This document shows positions 12,420 to 23,650 of a stretch of DNA of 64,000 bases, piece by piece; the first letter of the stretch is position 1; every line of letters starts with the position of its first letter. The DNA is taken from assembly GCA_037013495.1 (NCBI GenBank), contig CM072801.1, positions 18,715,501 through 18,779,500 of the forward strand, given 5' to 3'. The notes under the pieces were generated by a model. That model made no database searches, had not been told where the DNA came from, and was given only the letters and a program-made list of their open reading frames with translations. Position numbers and translations under genes: made by a program. Source of the DNA: Hippophae tibetana. Taxonomy: Eukaryota > Streptophyta > Magnoliopsida > Rosales > Elaeagnaceae.

Positions 12420-15400
12420 ACGGTGGAGTTGTTTTCATGGGTAATGATTATCCATGCAAAGTTTTGGGAATCGGTACAATTCGTTTGAAGAATCAAGATG
12501 GTTCAACCAGGGTCTTGACAGATGTTCATTATGTTCCAGATATGAAGAAGAATCTCATTGCTGTGGGAGTCTTAGAATCAAAAGGCTTCACTGTGATCAT
12601 ACAAAATGGGGCATTGAAGGTTACTTCTGGAGCACTTGTTGCGATAAAAGGTGTTCGGAAGAATAACTTATACTACTACCTTGGTAGTACAGTTATTGGG
12701 ATAGCATCAGAAGCAGTTTTAGAGGAAGAAAGAGATTTAGAAATGACCAAGTTGTGGCATATGCCTTTGGGACATGCTGGTGAAAAATCTTTGCAGATTC
12801 TTGTAAAGCAAGGCCTGTTAAAAGATGCGAGAACCGGAAAGTTGGAATTCTATGAGCGTTGTGTATTGGGAAAGTAGAAAATAGTAAGCTTTGGCACTAC
12901 TCTCCATAATACAAAGGGCATTTTGGATTACATCCATACTGATGTATGTGGGCCAACAAGAACTCCATCCATGAGTGCCAAACATTATTATGTCACTTTC
13001 ATTGATGACTTCTCCTTAAGAGTTTGGGTGTATCTCATGAAGAAGAAGGATGAAGTGCTGGGGATTTTTCTCAAGTGGAAGAGGATGATTGAGACTCAGA
13101 CTGGTAAAAAGATCAAGCCTCTGAGGTCTGATAATGGCACTGAGTACACAAAACGATCCATTTATGAAAGTTTGTAAAGAAGAAGGGATAGTGCGACACT
13201 TGACTATTCGAAAAACACCACAACAAAACGGAGTTGCAGAACATATGAACCGGACTTTGCTGGAGAAGGTTCAATGTATGTTGTCAAATGTTGGTTTAGG
13301 CAAGCAATATTGGGCTGAGGCTGTGACATATGCATGTCATCTCGTCAAACGTCTACCATCGTCTGCTCTTGAAGGCAAAACACCTATGAAGGTATGGTCT
13401 GGAAAACCTGCTAGAGATTACGATTTCTTACATGTGTTTGGTTCAATTGCATACTACCATGTAATGGAATCAAAGTTGGATCCAAGAGCCAAGAAAGCCA
13501 TTTTTTTGGGGATCCCTTCTAGTTCTAAGGGATATCGATTATGGTGCCTTGAAACGAAAAATATAGTCTTTAGCAGAGATGTTACCTTTGATGAATCTGT
13601 ATTGTTGAGAAAGGTAACTAAGAAGATTGATGGCACTTTAGAGCAGATGGAGCAAACTCTGAAACATATGGAGTTTGAAAGAAAAATTGTTAATTCAGTT
13701 AGTAAAGATAAGACAGAAGTTGATCCTCCATTGACAGAAGATGAATCAGAAGAAGATGTTTTAACCCAAGAACTTCCACATCAACAAGAAGAAACTACAG
13801 TTGATAGGCCACGACAATAAAATGTTAAGGTACCTGCTCGATACAATGATTTTGAAGACCTACCTGCTCAGTTTAAGAATATGGTTGTCTGTGCACTTTC
13901 AGTTGTGCATGATGATGTTCCTTCCATATATAAAGAAGCAATCAGAAGCCCTGAATTTGAAAGATGGAAGAAAGCCATGGATGAAGAACTTTTATCCCTT
14001 CAGAAGAATAAAACATAGAAGTTGACACAACTATCTAAGAGCAAAAAGAAAATTGGCTGCAAATGGGTATGCAAAGAAAGAAGGATTTCCTAACAAAAAT
14101 GGTATTCGCTACAAGGTAAGGTTGGTGGCTAAGGGCTACACTCAGAAGGAGTGAATCGATTATAATGAGGTATTTTCTCCAGTTGTAAAACATTCTTCCA
14201 TTAGAATTTTGTTGGCCTTGGTAGCACAGTTTGATTTGGAACTAGTTCAACTTGATGTAAAAATTGTGTTTCTACATGGTAACTTAGAAGAGGAAATCTA
14301 TATGTTTTAGCCAGAAGGGTTTAATGTTGCTGGTAAATAGAATTGGGTTTGTAAGCTGAACAAATCATTGTATGGATTGAAGCAATCTCGAAGGTAGTGG
14401 TACAAACGATTTGATCAGTTTATGTTGCAACAGAAGTAAACCAGAAGCACACATGATCATTGTGTGTATTTTCGCAAGCTACAAAATGAGTCTTTTATCT
14501 ATCTTCTATTATAAGTCGATGATATGTTGATTGCATTGAAGAGCCAAGCAGAAATTGAGAAGTTAAAGGCTCAACTAAGTCAGGAGTTCGAGATGAAATA
14601 TTTGGGAGAAGCCAATAAGATTCTTGGTATGGAGATAAGCAGAGACAGGAAGAAGGGGAAGTTTAGTTTGACCCATAGTCAATATTTGAAGAGGATACTA
14701 CAACGTTTTGGTATGAATGAACAGACAAAACCTATAAGTACTTCGCTAGTTCCTCAATTCAAGCTTAGTGCTCAATTATCTCTTAAGAATGATGCAGAAT
14801 GAGAATATATGGCAAAGGTACCATATATAAATGCAGTTGGTAGCTTGATGTATGCAATGATGTATACAAGACCTGACATTTCACATGCGGTTGGTGCTGT
14901 AAGCAGGTACATGCATGATCCTGGTAAAGGACATTGGTTGGCTGTGAAATGAATTCTACGGTATATTATAAATACTGTAGATGTTGGCTTAGTATTTCAA
15001 CAGGATAATACAGTTGGTCAATGTGTAGTCGGATATTGTGATTCCGACTATGTAGGAGATTTAGATAAGCGTCGGTCAACTACTGGTTATGTGTTTACTC
15101 TTGCTAGAGCCTCAGTCAGTTGGAAGTCTACCTTAGAGTCCACATTTACTTTGTCTACTACAGAGCCAGAGTATATGGCAGTTACAGAGGTTGTAAAGGA
15201 AGCTATTTGGTTACGAGGTTTACTTGAAGACTTGGGAGTTGGTCAAACACATATTAAGGTGTTTTGTGATAGTCAGAGTGCTATTCATTTAGTAAAGAAC
15301 CAAGTATATTATGCACGTACAAAGCACATTGACGTTCGTTATCATTTCGTGCGAGAGATTATTGAAGAAGATGGAGTACTGGTTCAAAAGATCAGTACGA

Positions 15401-15489
15401 TAGAGAATCCCGCATATATGATGACCAAGGTGGTAAGAGCAATCAAGTTCAAACATTGTCTGAACTTGATTAACATCCTGCAAATCTGA
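12420..15489 (+). pseudogene. Copia Pol: integrase, reverse transcriptase and RNase H, multiply broken
   Basis: The frame resumes right after the zinc knuckle at DGGVVFMGN, skipping the part where the aspartic protease active site should be, so the protease is deleted. The pre-integrase segment and integrase core (DYIHTDVCGPT, FIDDFS, LRSDNGTEY, then TPQQNGVAEHMNRT) run 12725-13600, with a frameshift near 13160. The reverse transcriptase region (13830-14800) has several stops; its LYVDD-like site near 14515 follows one. RNase H (YCDSDYVGDLDKRRSTTGY; LSTTEPEYMA; TKHIDVRYHFVRE) runs 15030-15440. At least seven stops or shifts make it non-functional. Confidence 0.88.
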
Positions 15490-15518
15490 ATTGGCACTAA
15501 GTCGCTAAGGTGGAGATT

Positions 15519-15969
15519 TGTTATATAACTCATCAGTGAGTAAATTAGAAAACTCTCATATTGGTTAGGAATGAAGATGAGTGTTGAATTTGAGGCTATT
15601 AATAAAACCCTCTTTCACCATTTGTAAAACATCCCAAAATTTGTAAATCTTCATCTCTTTTGTAAAGATAATTGATTAGCTCAATTTTGCCCAATTAGTT
15701 ATAATTTAGAGTTTATCTATTTGGAGATAGTGAAAGTGATCAACGACGTCCGAGGACCTAGGTAACATTTATATCGAATCTCGTTAAATTTTTAGTGTTA
15801 TTATTTTTCTATTTTAATATTTTTGTTTCAATATCTGTTTTAGTTTATTTTAGTATTATATTTCTAATAGCATTATTTTGTCGGATTAGTTTGAGCTCTA
15901 TTCATTTAAATTATAAATAAATAGTAAATATTTATAACAGAGAAAACATATCCAATTTTTCTATTACCA
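15519..15969 (+). repeat. 3' LTR of copia element 1
   Basis: Direct repeat of 11057-11504, beginning TGTTATATAACTC immediately after a purine-rich tract and ending ...TTACCA. Confidence 0.88.
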
Positions 15970-16469
15970 TTGATGGGTATCAAATACGGTGATAGTGACC
16001 TTATGCCAGTAAGGTGGTCCAACTAGTGGATATCAGAACGATGATGATGATTACGTTGGTTGAGGGTCGAAGGGTGGTGAGTGTGAGGTGCTCGCGAGTT
16101 TCGCTAAATCAATAATTAAACTGAATCTGACTTTCTTTTTATAGAAAAAATAGAGATAGATGTGATATTGTTTTAAAAGAAAATATTGTTGTTCTAGTAA
16201 CATAAAACTAATAGAGATATGAGAGACATTAGACGAAAGGGAAGTATTATTAAATGAACAGAAGATGAGATATAAAAGTAATATTAGGTTTTATTTATAA
16301 GTTTAAAATAGGAAACAACATGAATATAAACTAATAACAAATAAAATTTTAAAAATAATCTAAATAATTAAATGATAAATTTAAATTCAAATACTGTATA
16401 AAAATATAAATATTGTATAACTAATAAATATTAAATTCTAACTAATCATTTATTAGATTTTTACCGACA

Positions 16470-17198
16470 TTAATTTAAAAAATCATATATATTTAACTAA
16501 ATATTATTAGGATGATAATTTCATCACACCAGAATTTTTAATTGTTATAAAAAATAATACATGAACTTTTTTTATTTTTTAATTATAATAATTATGTTAT
16601 TATTATTCTATAAATTATCATTAACTAATACAAAATAAAAATTATATATTATTAATTGATAAATAAAAATAAGACTCTTAGCTTTATTATCTAAGAAAAA
16701 ATCTCTTAAATTTCCTAAATAACTAAGTTGAGTTCCCTAAAAATCATAATTTGCTTTCTTACGGTGAGGTTATACAAAATAAGAACAAATAAATATAATA
16801 AAAGCTTATATTTTATAGGCATACATTTCACTTTGTTATGTGTATTTTCTTATTAGAAACATTAAAAGTTTATTTTATTTAAATGATTCACACAGTGGTT
16901 TAACGACGAAATACATTAATATTTCGTTTAAAGTGGTTTAATAATAAAACACATCAATATATCGTTTGAAGTCAAGTGTTTTAGACTATCAAGTATTGTT
17001 TGTTAAAAGAGCTTATCTTATTTATATATTTATATTAATGTCAAATTAAGTTTGACAGTTATCTAGCTCTTATTTTGCCCTCCCTCCTCCTTCTCTTCCT
17101 CCCGGGTACAATTTATGTTCACTGTCTTTCCATTTACAGAAGAGTTCACTCTCTGGGGTTGTCTCTATTTTTCATCCTGGATTTATGAAATTTACTAT
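16470..17198. other. AT-rich intergenic region with a 38-bp tandem pair
   Basis: No gene is evident. Two degenerate 38-bp copies beginning GTGGTTTAA lie at 16895-16932 and 16933-16970. The segment after about 17050 becomes pyrimidine-rich and less AT-rich, like a plant 5' leader, but I could not attach a reading frame to it. Confidence 0.5.
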
Positions 17199-17223
17199 CC
17201 TCTCTCTCTCTCTCTCTCTCTCT
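17199..17223. repeat. (CT)n microsatellite
   Basis: About twelve CT dinucleotides in a row. CT runs are common in plant 5' UTRs. It lies roughly 1 kb upstream of the transporter relic, so it could be the old leader of a rearranged gene. Confidence 0.85.
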
Positions 17224-18172
17224 TAGATGGTTGGAGTTGTGTGTGATGTCCTTGGATCCATAAATTAGAGAAGCTCCAACTTTTACATGTCTTTAAATCT
17301 TGTTGTCTGTGCCAACTTCCATTTCCATAGAAATTTGACAAATCTTATTTGTTACTGGTCTTGAAATGTGCTATACGATATAGGAACACGTTATAATGGT
17401 CCAATCCTAGCATGGAGTCAAGAACAAGATTATATACTTGAGTATTTGATGAAATACCTGCAACATCTTGCTGGTGATTAATGACCCACAACTAGAACCT
17501 AGAGAAAAGCGCCTTCCTAGAGCTTCCATAATACAAATGTTTCTCGTTTTTTTCTCTTTGTATCATTGACATTTTTGGATAGTGTTATTGACTGCATGTT
17601 ACTTGCTTGGTGGAATTAGATATTCAATTTTTGTTTCGATAAAAAATAAAACCATCATTTCAGCCCTGGGCAGGTCTGTTGGTATTTTGTTATGCCATGA
17701 CTTAAAATCACAGTGAGATACATGTGTCGACCTTTGATGAATTTGAGCCCTAAAGAGCTGACTTCTAGAATAACTGGTTAAGAGTGGGCATGTGGATCTC
17801 ATAAATCTGTTGTTGGTCCACTCCTATCTCATGATTTAGAAATGAAAATTTACGTGCCTTCAGGGGTACTAATTTCTTGACTTCTTAGTAAGCGAAGCAT
17901 GAGGCTTCATCTGAAATTAGAAAAATGATTTTATTTTTTCCTCGGTAAATTTCCTATATATTTGCTTTCGTTCTCTTAGCAGGTCATCCTTCATCTGGTT
18001 CTCGTTTTCCCGAAGAATCTTTGTTTGAAGTGTCTGAAACAATTCAGGCTCTCAAATTATGGGCGTTCAAACTTGGTAATTAGTCTACTCTGTAGTAGAT
18101 ATTATATTTTCACTTCTTCTTTTTTAATTTCTTGTTGATTTACACACGATAATTTTGTGGTTGTACCTATAG

Positions 18173-19181
18173 CATAAACACGGTGTACTACATGGCGCCA
18201 TTTGCAACAATGATCTTGGCTATACCTGCAATGTTGCTTGAGGGTAATGAGGTTCTAGAATCGCTTCACACTTATCCATCTCTTGGTTCATCCCTCGTAA
18301 TAATATTTGGCTCTGGAGTGTTGGCTTTCTGTCTAAACTTATTTTTTATGTCATCCATTCCGCAACTGCTGTGACCTTCAATGTTGCTGGAAATCTGAAG
18401 GTAAAATTACTTGGCCCAGTGAGCATACAAATTGTATGCATAGTTATTGTTGTCGCTTTAAACCAAGAAAAAGGCATCTCCCATTTCTAATAAGCCCATA
18501 AATTATTCTGTAGTTCATTCTCCATTTAGTTGCATAGATTATCATACTGTTTCTAGAAACTCTTCTTCTAGGGGTGGCAAATTTTGTCTGTTAGTGTGTT
18601 CATGTCCCATTATTGTGTATGTTGACACATGAAGTAACTTGACTTTTTATCTTATTCAATATAGTATGGAACATCAAGATCTTCGTGAACATAAAAAGTT
18701 CTTAAATTAAGTAGTGATTATTTATAAATGGAAATATTTTTTCAAGGTGTGTCATGTTCATGTCACGTAGGTTAACGGATCTTGTGTAGTTTTGTCACCG
18801 CTGTGACTTCTTCTTCTTCCCTCTTAACACACCTTTGCTTAAATGCTTAGAAAGGGATCTGTATAGTCCTAATAGAATAGAAAACAAACTAATGTGTTTG
18901 TAACCACTGACTGCAAAATATGTTATGATGCACAATCTCACATATACTCTATGCAGGTCGCAATAGCAGTTCTGGTTTCATGGATGATATTTCAGAACCC
19001 AATTTCACTGGTGAATGCCGTTGGATGTGGAGTGACACTTGTGGGATGCACATTCTATGGTTTTGTTAGGCATATGCTATCCCAACAATTGCTTGGAGTC
19101 CCACTAAATTGTATGGAGCTACAATCCCTTTCAAACAACAAATTTGATGATAGATCTGTTGAAGTCATCTTGATCGAATGA
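18173..19181 (+). pseudogene. 3' remnant of a GONST5/UDP-galactose-type nucleotide-sugar transporter
   Basis: Two exons of a Golgi nucleotide-sugar transporter of the TPT/EamA-like family. Exon 18173-18400 follows an AG acceptor and encodes NTVYYMAPFATMILAIPAM, then membrane helices ending in TAVTFNVAGNLK before GT. Exon 18957-19181 encodes VAIAVLVSWMIFQNPISLV and NAVGCGVTLVGCTFYGFVRHM, then a divergent tail and stop. Two lesions are visible. About 4 bases are missing near 18338, where LNFS-type sequence should join IFYV, which shifts the frame. The upstream exons coding for roughly the first two thirds of the protein are absent. Plain truncation by rearrangement is the simplest reading. Confidence 0.8.
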
Positions 19182-19369
19182 GGTTGTGGGCGTTTGTGGG
19201 CGTTCGGGTACTTGTAGATAAAAAAAAGGTCAAAATTTTAAAGGGAAAACTTTACTTTCTTTTTAGGCTTTGCATTAGATAAATTGAAAATTTAACATGT
19301 TTTTAACATACCATGAATATTTGGAGATTATGTTTTTTAGGTAATAATATTGTCACAATTGTTTTTTTT

Positions 19370-19628
19370 ATTGTGATAATAAAAATACATGAAATATCCA
19401 TTTTACTCCTAATATTAATTACAAATTAGTGTCACTAGTAGATAAAATTGTCATTAATGAAATATTCTTGTGACAATAATAATTTGTATTGTACCAATAT
19501 CGATATTTATCTTCTTCTTTTTAGCAATATTATTACAAAAATATTTTATTAATGATAATTTAATCAACAGTGTCACATAATTAATATTATGGGTAAAATG
19601 TATTTTATTTATTTTTATTATCGCAATA
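19370..19628. mobile_element. Foldback MITE (hairpin) just downstream of the transporter relic
   Basis: The two halves are imperfect inverted copies about 125 bp long. The left arm runs from ATTGTGATAATAAAAATACA; the right arm read in reverse gives ATTGCGATAATAAAAATAAA. Matching blocks continue through AATATTAATTA, GTGTCACT/GTGACACT, ATTAATRAAATATT and TTGTRA. The axis is near 19499. There is no coding capacity. The exact termini and target-site duplication were not determined. Confidence 0.65.
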
Positions 19629-19800
19629 AGAAAATGTCCTAACAAGTTTCAACATAAAAAATAATTTAAAAATAATTTTGAGAGAAAGCAAAAATCTTAT
19701 AATAAGCTTTTAAAGTGAAATTATAACTATTAAATGAATAAGATATATATGATATTTGTAGTATTTATTTATTAGAAAAAACTGAGAAAAAAAAATAATT

Positions 19801-20112
19801 AATTCAGAATATGAAGAATATGAATATTCTTCATCAAAAGATGAATGATTTTATAGTATTAAATATCCAAACAATACTTACATTAAGGTAAGATTAAAAT
19901 TTAAAGATTACACAAGTTACCATCTACATGTATGTGTGTAACTATTAATTCAGAATATGAAGAATATAAATATTCTTCATCAAAAGATGAATGATTTTAT
20001 AGTATTAAATATCCAAACAATACTTACATTAAGGTAAGATTAAAATTTAAAGATTACACAAGTTACCATCTACATTTATGTGTAGATATATAAGCTAGTA
20101 TGTGTGTAACTA
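19801..20112 (+). repeat. Tandem duplication in viral fragment A
   Basis: Two copies with a period of 146 bp, the first at 19801-19946 and the second from 19947, nearly identical except for an extra ~20 bases near the end of the second. Each copy starts with a short frame rich in Glu, Tyr and Ser (NSEYEEYEYSSSKDE), reminiscent of the acidic coat-protein tail of caulimovirids. Confidence 0.85.
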
Positions 20113-20249
20113 ATAAATATATATTCATAGAAAAACTCTGAAAACAATCACTAAAAGATTTAGTTATAAAAATTGCTAGCAATACTACAATAAATCTTAA
20201 TAAAGTCTTAAAAGATATAGATATAATAATAAGATAAGAGAAATTTCAT

Positions 20250-21850
20250 ATTTTAATCATATATCAACAAGAAATAGGAATTAATTTATTAATAGAGAAT
20301 AATTTCCTAAATGTATATCAACATTTTACACAATATTTAGATAAAATCAGTTTAACAACAATATATGGTGAAACCATTTATGTGTCAAAAAAAACATTGA
20401 CTATATCAAACCCAATTTTTATGTAACAACATAAAAAGCCAAAACGTGGTAAGATAGACACAAATTAGAAAACAAAAACCTTATTTAGAAAACATTTTAT
20501 TAGATATAAAAGAAAAATAAAACTTTTTTATTAATGAAATCTAGGAAGATAAAGCCTTAACTGATAACAGAAAATTATTAAAAATAGTAAGTTCAAAAAA
20601 TCTTTTAGATCTAAAAGTAAATAAATTTAAAATGATTGCTAACATGAAACTAAGAGACCCTAATAAATCCATTAGAGTAAAACCTATAATTTGTGATATG
20701 ATTGAATTTTCAAGAACTTTTGGAACCAAAAGTCTTAATATCAAGTAATTCATCTCATTTTAGTCCAACATTCTTAGTTGGAAAAAAATTGAAAAAGAGG
20801 AAAAAAAGAAGGGTAATAAATTTCAAAGCACTGAATAAAGAAAAAATTGATGATGGATACTTTATTCCAAAGAAAGAAGAACTATTATTATTAATAAAAG
20901 AAGAAAAATACTTCTCAAGTTTTAATGGTAAAAGTGAATTTTGAAAAATAAGACTGGATGGGAAATCTCAAAAATTAAGGGTATTTAGTTTCTCTCAAAG
21001 ATAATTTCAATGTATTATTGTATCATTCAAATTAAAACAAGCCTCTAGGTATCTTTCGACATCTTTATGAAATTAAAAAATATTTGATGTGTTTACATAA
21101 ATGATATTTTGGTTTTTAGTAATGAATTAAATAAACATTATGTAGATATTATTAATAATCTACAATAATGCATAAAAGAAGACATCTTATTTTTTGAAAA
21201 GAAAGCAGTAATTTCTCAATAAAAAATTAAGTATTGATGGTTAGAAATTGAAGATAGAAAACATAATCTATAGTCACAAATATTACATAACATTCAAAGA
21301 TTTTTTAGTAAATAAAAAAAATCAATTACAAATATTTTTAAAATGTTTAACTTATGTTGAAGCATATATCAAGCAACCTATAAAAATAAAATTAAAAAAA
21401 TCATGTTTGGAAATATACATGACAAGATACTTCATACATAGATAAGGTAAAATCACAAGTAAAAAATTTACCAACTTTATATCATTAAAGTCCAAATGAT
21501 AAAATGATAATTGAAACAGATATTTCACATGAATATTGAGAATCAGTTTTAAAAAACAAAAGTAGATGACAAAGATAAATATCTTTTCATGGTCTAGAAT
21601 TAAATTATCATAATAATAAAATGGAATACTTAACTATTAAAAAATCTATTAAAAAATTTATAATATATGCAATAAGTGTCAAATTCATTGTCGTAACTGA
21701 TAACAAGAATTTTAGTTATTTTTTAAGAGTATTGCAAGTGATTGTAAACAAGAAATATTAGTCAAATAGTGACATTGAATTAACAATTATAATTTTGATA
21801 TCGAATATCTTTCAAGAAATAAGAATAGTTTAAGAGATATCATTACATGA
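20250..21850 (+). pseudogene. Caulimovirid protease/reverse transcriptase/RNase H relic
   Basis: The best-preserved stretch, 20702-20944, contains SPTFLVGKK, RRVINFKALNK, DGYFIPKKEELL and KYFSSF. These are reverse transcriptase motifs characteristic of Caulimoviridae rather than copia or gypsy. The catalytic site near 21093-21104 has Asn in place of the first Asp of YxDD and lies in a shifted frame. RNase H-type remnants continue to about 21780. Many stop codons and frameshifts, plus the altered active site, make it inactive. Confidence 0.78.
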
Positions 21851-22189
21851 GAATTAACACATTTAACTAATTTTTGTTTTTGTAGGAATGAAACATGTTG
21901 ATATAAAATCAAGATAAAAGAAAAGAAAATAAGAATCCTTGGGGAATAACTCGAGATTTTATATCTAGAGAAGTCTCTTTTGGAGACATGATTTAAACAT
22001 GAAGAACTTAGCAATTCAAAACCAAGATTAGAGTCCAGAACTGTACAGAGGAATCCAACTCAAGGATTCATTATAAGGAAGGTAAAACTTATAAAGAAAG
22101 AATCTAAAATAAGAATGAAAAACCTAACATTTTAAAACAGAGTAATACATCTTAAAAGAAAAAAGAAAAGCTCAATTAGGTGAAAAAGA

Positions 22190-23080
22190 AGATAAAAAAA
22201 AAAGATTTATGTGATTTATAATGGTCTAAAATTAGGAATTTACAATAATTGGTCTAAGTAAGTAAAGTTATTATTGAATTTAGTGGAATAACTCATAAAA
22301 CTTTCATTAATAAAATATAAGCTGGAGGTAGTTATGTTAATTATAGAGTACCAAAACTAATAACTCCAAATGATATATTTAATAATTACTATGCAATATT
22401 AAAACAACAACCATCAACACTAAGTAGATTGAAATCCTAGAAAAGATATTACAACCATCAATATTATTCAAAGAAATGCCTCTCATAGAGATAGTAAAGA
22501 TAGTACGATCATCAATACTATTCAGGGAAATATTCCTTCCAAGAATACATTGATCATTGAAGACAAAAAAGATCAAAATAAGAATTTAAATAAACCACAA
22601 TTATTGAGTTTCTATAACTTTTTTAGAAAATCTACCCAGAAATATATTGAAGATATAAAATTTTATACCAAAGAAGAAAAATTTCGTACAAGTAGTAAAA
22701 TTTATAAATTTTTTTCTACATGTTTAATTGAGAACATATATCTTGAAATTAATTTAAATGGATTAAATTATTTTCTTTAAATTTTGAAGAAGGCTATCAT
22801 GAACTTCAAGAAGAAGATTATAGTAGGTGACAATCATGTCTATCTTAGATTTTTCAATTCACATATGAACTAGAATGAAGAAGATTGTGTTAGTCCCTAT
22901 CATTTTATCAAATTAGGAATTTTCAATACTGACATAAAAGTTGCAAAGCCAATGACACTTTTAGAGAAAGAATTCAATACAAATGAACTATGTATCCTAA
23001 GAGGACAGATATTAAGTCAAATTTATCATGAATTTAGAAAAATTGATAATTTTTTTAAAATTAAAAGTAAATTACTCAAC
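22190..23080 (+). pseudogene. Viroplasmin/TAV-like relic of viral fragment A
   Basis: The frame at about 22205-22258 reads YVIYNGLKLGIYNNW, which matches the viroplasmin/RNase H1 N-terminal fold found in the caulimovirus inclusion-body transactivator. An in-frame stop and a shift follow. A Lys/Asn-rich continuation at 22550-22780 and later pieces to about 23080 parallel the second viral copy on the other strand. No intact frame exceeds about 76 codons. Confidence 0.65.
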
Positions 23081-23439
23081 TAATAAGGTTATAATTATGT
23101 CTCATAGAAATATGACCATCACTAAAGAAAATAGTAAAAAATCAATAAGTTTGAAACAAATAGTAATAGTAATAATCTAAAAATGTGTCAAAAAAATAAA
23201 ACACATTTATTTTTACTCCAATAAAATCACTAAGGATTATAAATGCATTTATTGCATTATAGATCGAGAGGATGAAAATGCATTACTCTACATAATCAAA
23301 ATGGCTATCAATATAAATTGACAAAAAGGAATAAAAATATAGAATATATCATGAAAAGGAAATAAAAGGCTTAAATTCGACAGCCAAAAGTAGAGAAAGT
23401 TATATGAATTATTAATATAGGGGTAAAATGGTAATTTTC

Positions 23440-23475
23440 TACTATTGTAAATATGAATTCCTCATTTTATAAAAA
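23440..23475 (+). promoter_or_regulatory. Putative pararetroviral pregenomic promoter core, copy A
   Basis: A block TACTATTGTAAAT (23440-23452) followed by a TATA-like CATTTTATAAAAA (23463-23475) lies downstream of the viroplasmin relic, where a caulimovirid full-length RNA promoter would be. The same block order occurs in the opposed copy near 44471-44510. Present activity is unknown. Confidence 0.45.
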
Positions 23476-23650
23476 AAATCATTATTTTCATTAGTTGGAT
23501 ATAACTTTAGCAATAATAACTCTCTACTCAAAAAATTATTCATTTATCAACTATACATCTAGAAATTGTAAGAGGTTAAGAATCTTTTCAATATTCTTAA
23601 TTGATTTTTAGAATTATAATAATTATTAATATTATAAATAAAATGAATCC

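Larger units (their letters stand above)
11057..15969 (+). mobile_element. Ty1/copia LTR retrotransposon, complete in outline but inactivated
   Basis: A 4.9-kb element in plus orientation. The 5' LTR (11057-11504) and 3' LTR (15519-15969) begin TGTTATATA and end in CA. A primer-binding site complementary to initiator tRNA-Met (TGGTATCAGAGC, 11507-11518) follows the 5' LTR, and a purine tract (AAGGTGGAG) precedes the 3' LTR. Domain order is Gag, integrase, reverse transcriptase, RNase H, as in Ty1/copia (Tork/TNT1-like). Several in-frame stops and frameshifts, loss of the protease region and visible LTR divergence show it is old. The flanking bases do not give a convincing 5-bp duplication. 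It sits inside the older gypsy-type remnant. Confidence 0.9.
9035..16469 (-). mobile_element. Ty3/gypsy-type LTR element remnant, interrupted by a copia element
   Basis: Two diverged repeats, about 9035-9357 and 16125-16469, align in direct orientation. Both carry a block reading close to AATCTAAATAATTAAATRAT, and both begin on the minus strand with related TG-starting sequence. I read them as old LTRs of a minus-strand element. The interior at 9358-11056 encodes a gag-like stretch; 15970-16124 is the short remainder beyond the nested copia insertion. No pol domain is left, so this is an internally deleted or large non-autonomous derivative. Boundaries are approximate, and neither a binding site nor a target-site duplication could be fixed. 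Confidence 0.5.
19790..23650 (+). mobile_element. Endogenous caulimovirid-like pararetrovirus fragment A (degraded)
   Basis: A plus-strand block of pararetroviral origin. In order it holds an acidic coat-protein-like tail (duplicated), a protease/reverse transcriptase/RNase H region, a viroplasmin-like (TAV/P6 type) region, and a TATA-bearing region like a pregenomic promoter. This order matches Caulimoviridae with a caulimovirus- or soymovirus-like plan. No LTRs are seen. Every frame is broken by many stops and shifts. A second copy of the same viral lineage lies at 44335-48130 on the opposite strand and aligns with this one as far as about 23645. Confidence 0.75.

Noticed and set aside
11052..15974. 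5-bp target-site duplication around copia element 1
   Set aside because: The flanks (GTAGG and TTGAT) do not match; decay or rearrangement is possible, so none is claimed.
17100..18172. Upstream exons of the transporter
   Set aside because: Scanned all plus-strand frames for the conserved N-terminal helices; none found, only leader-like and intron-like sequence.
20541..20753. 70-codon minus-strand frame within viral fragment A
   Set aside because: Antisense to the reverse transcriptase relic; low complexity.
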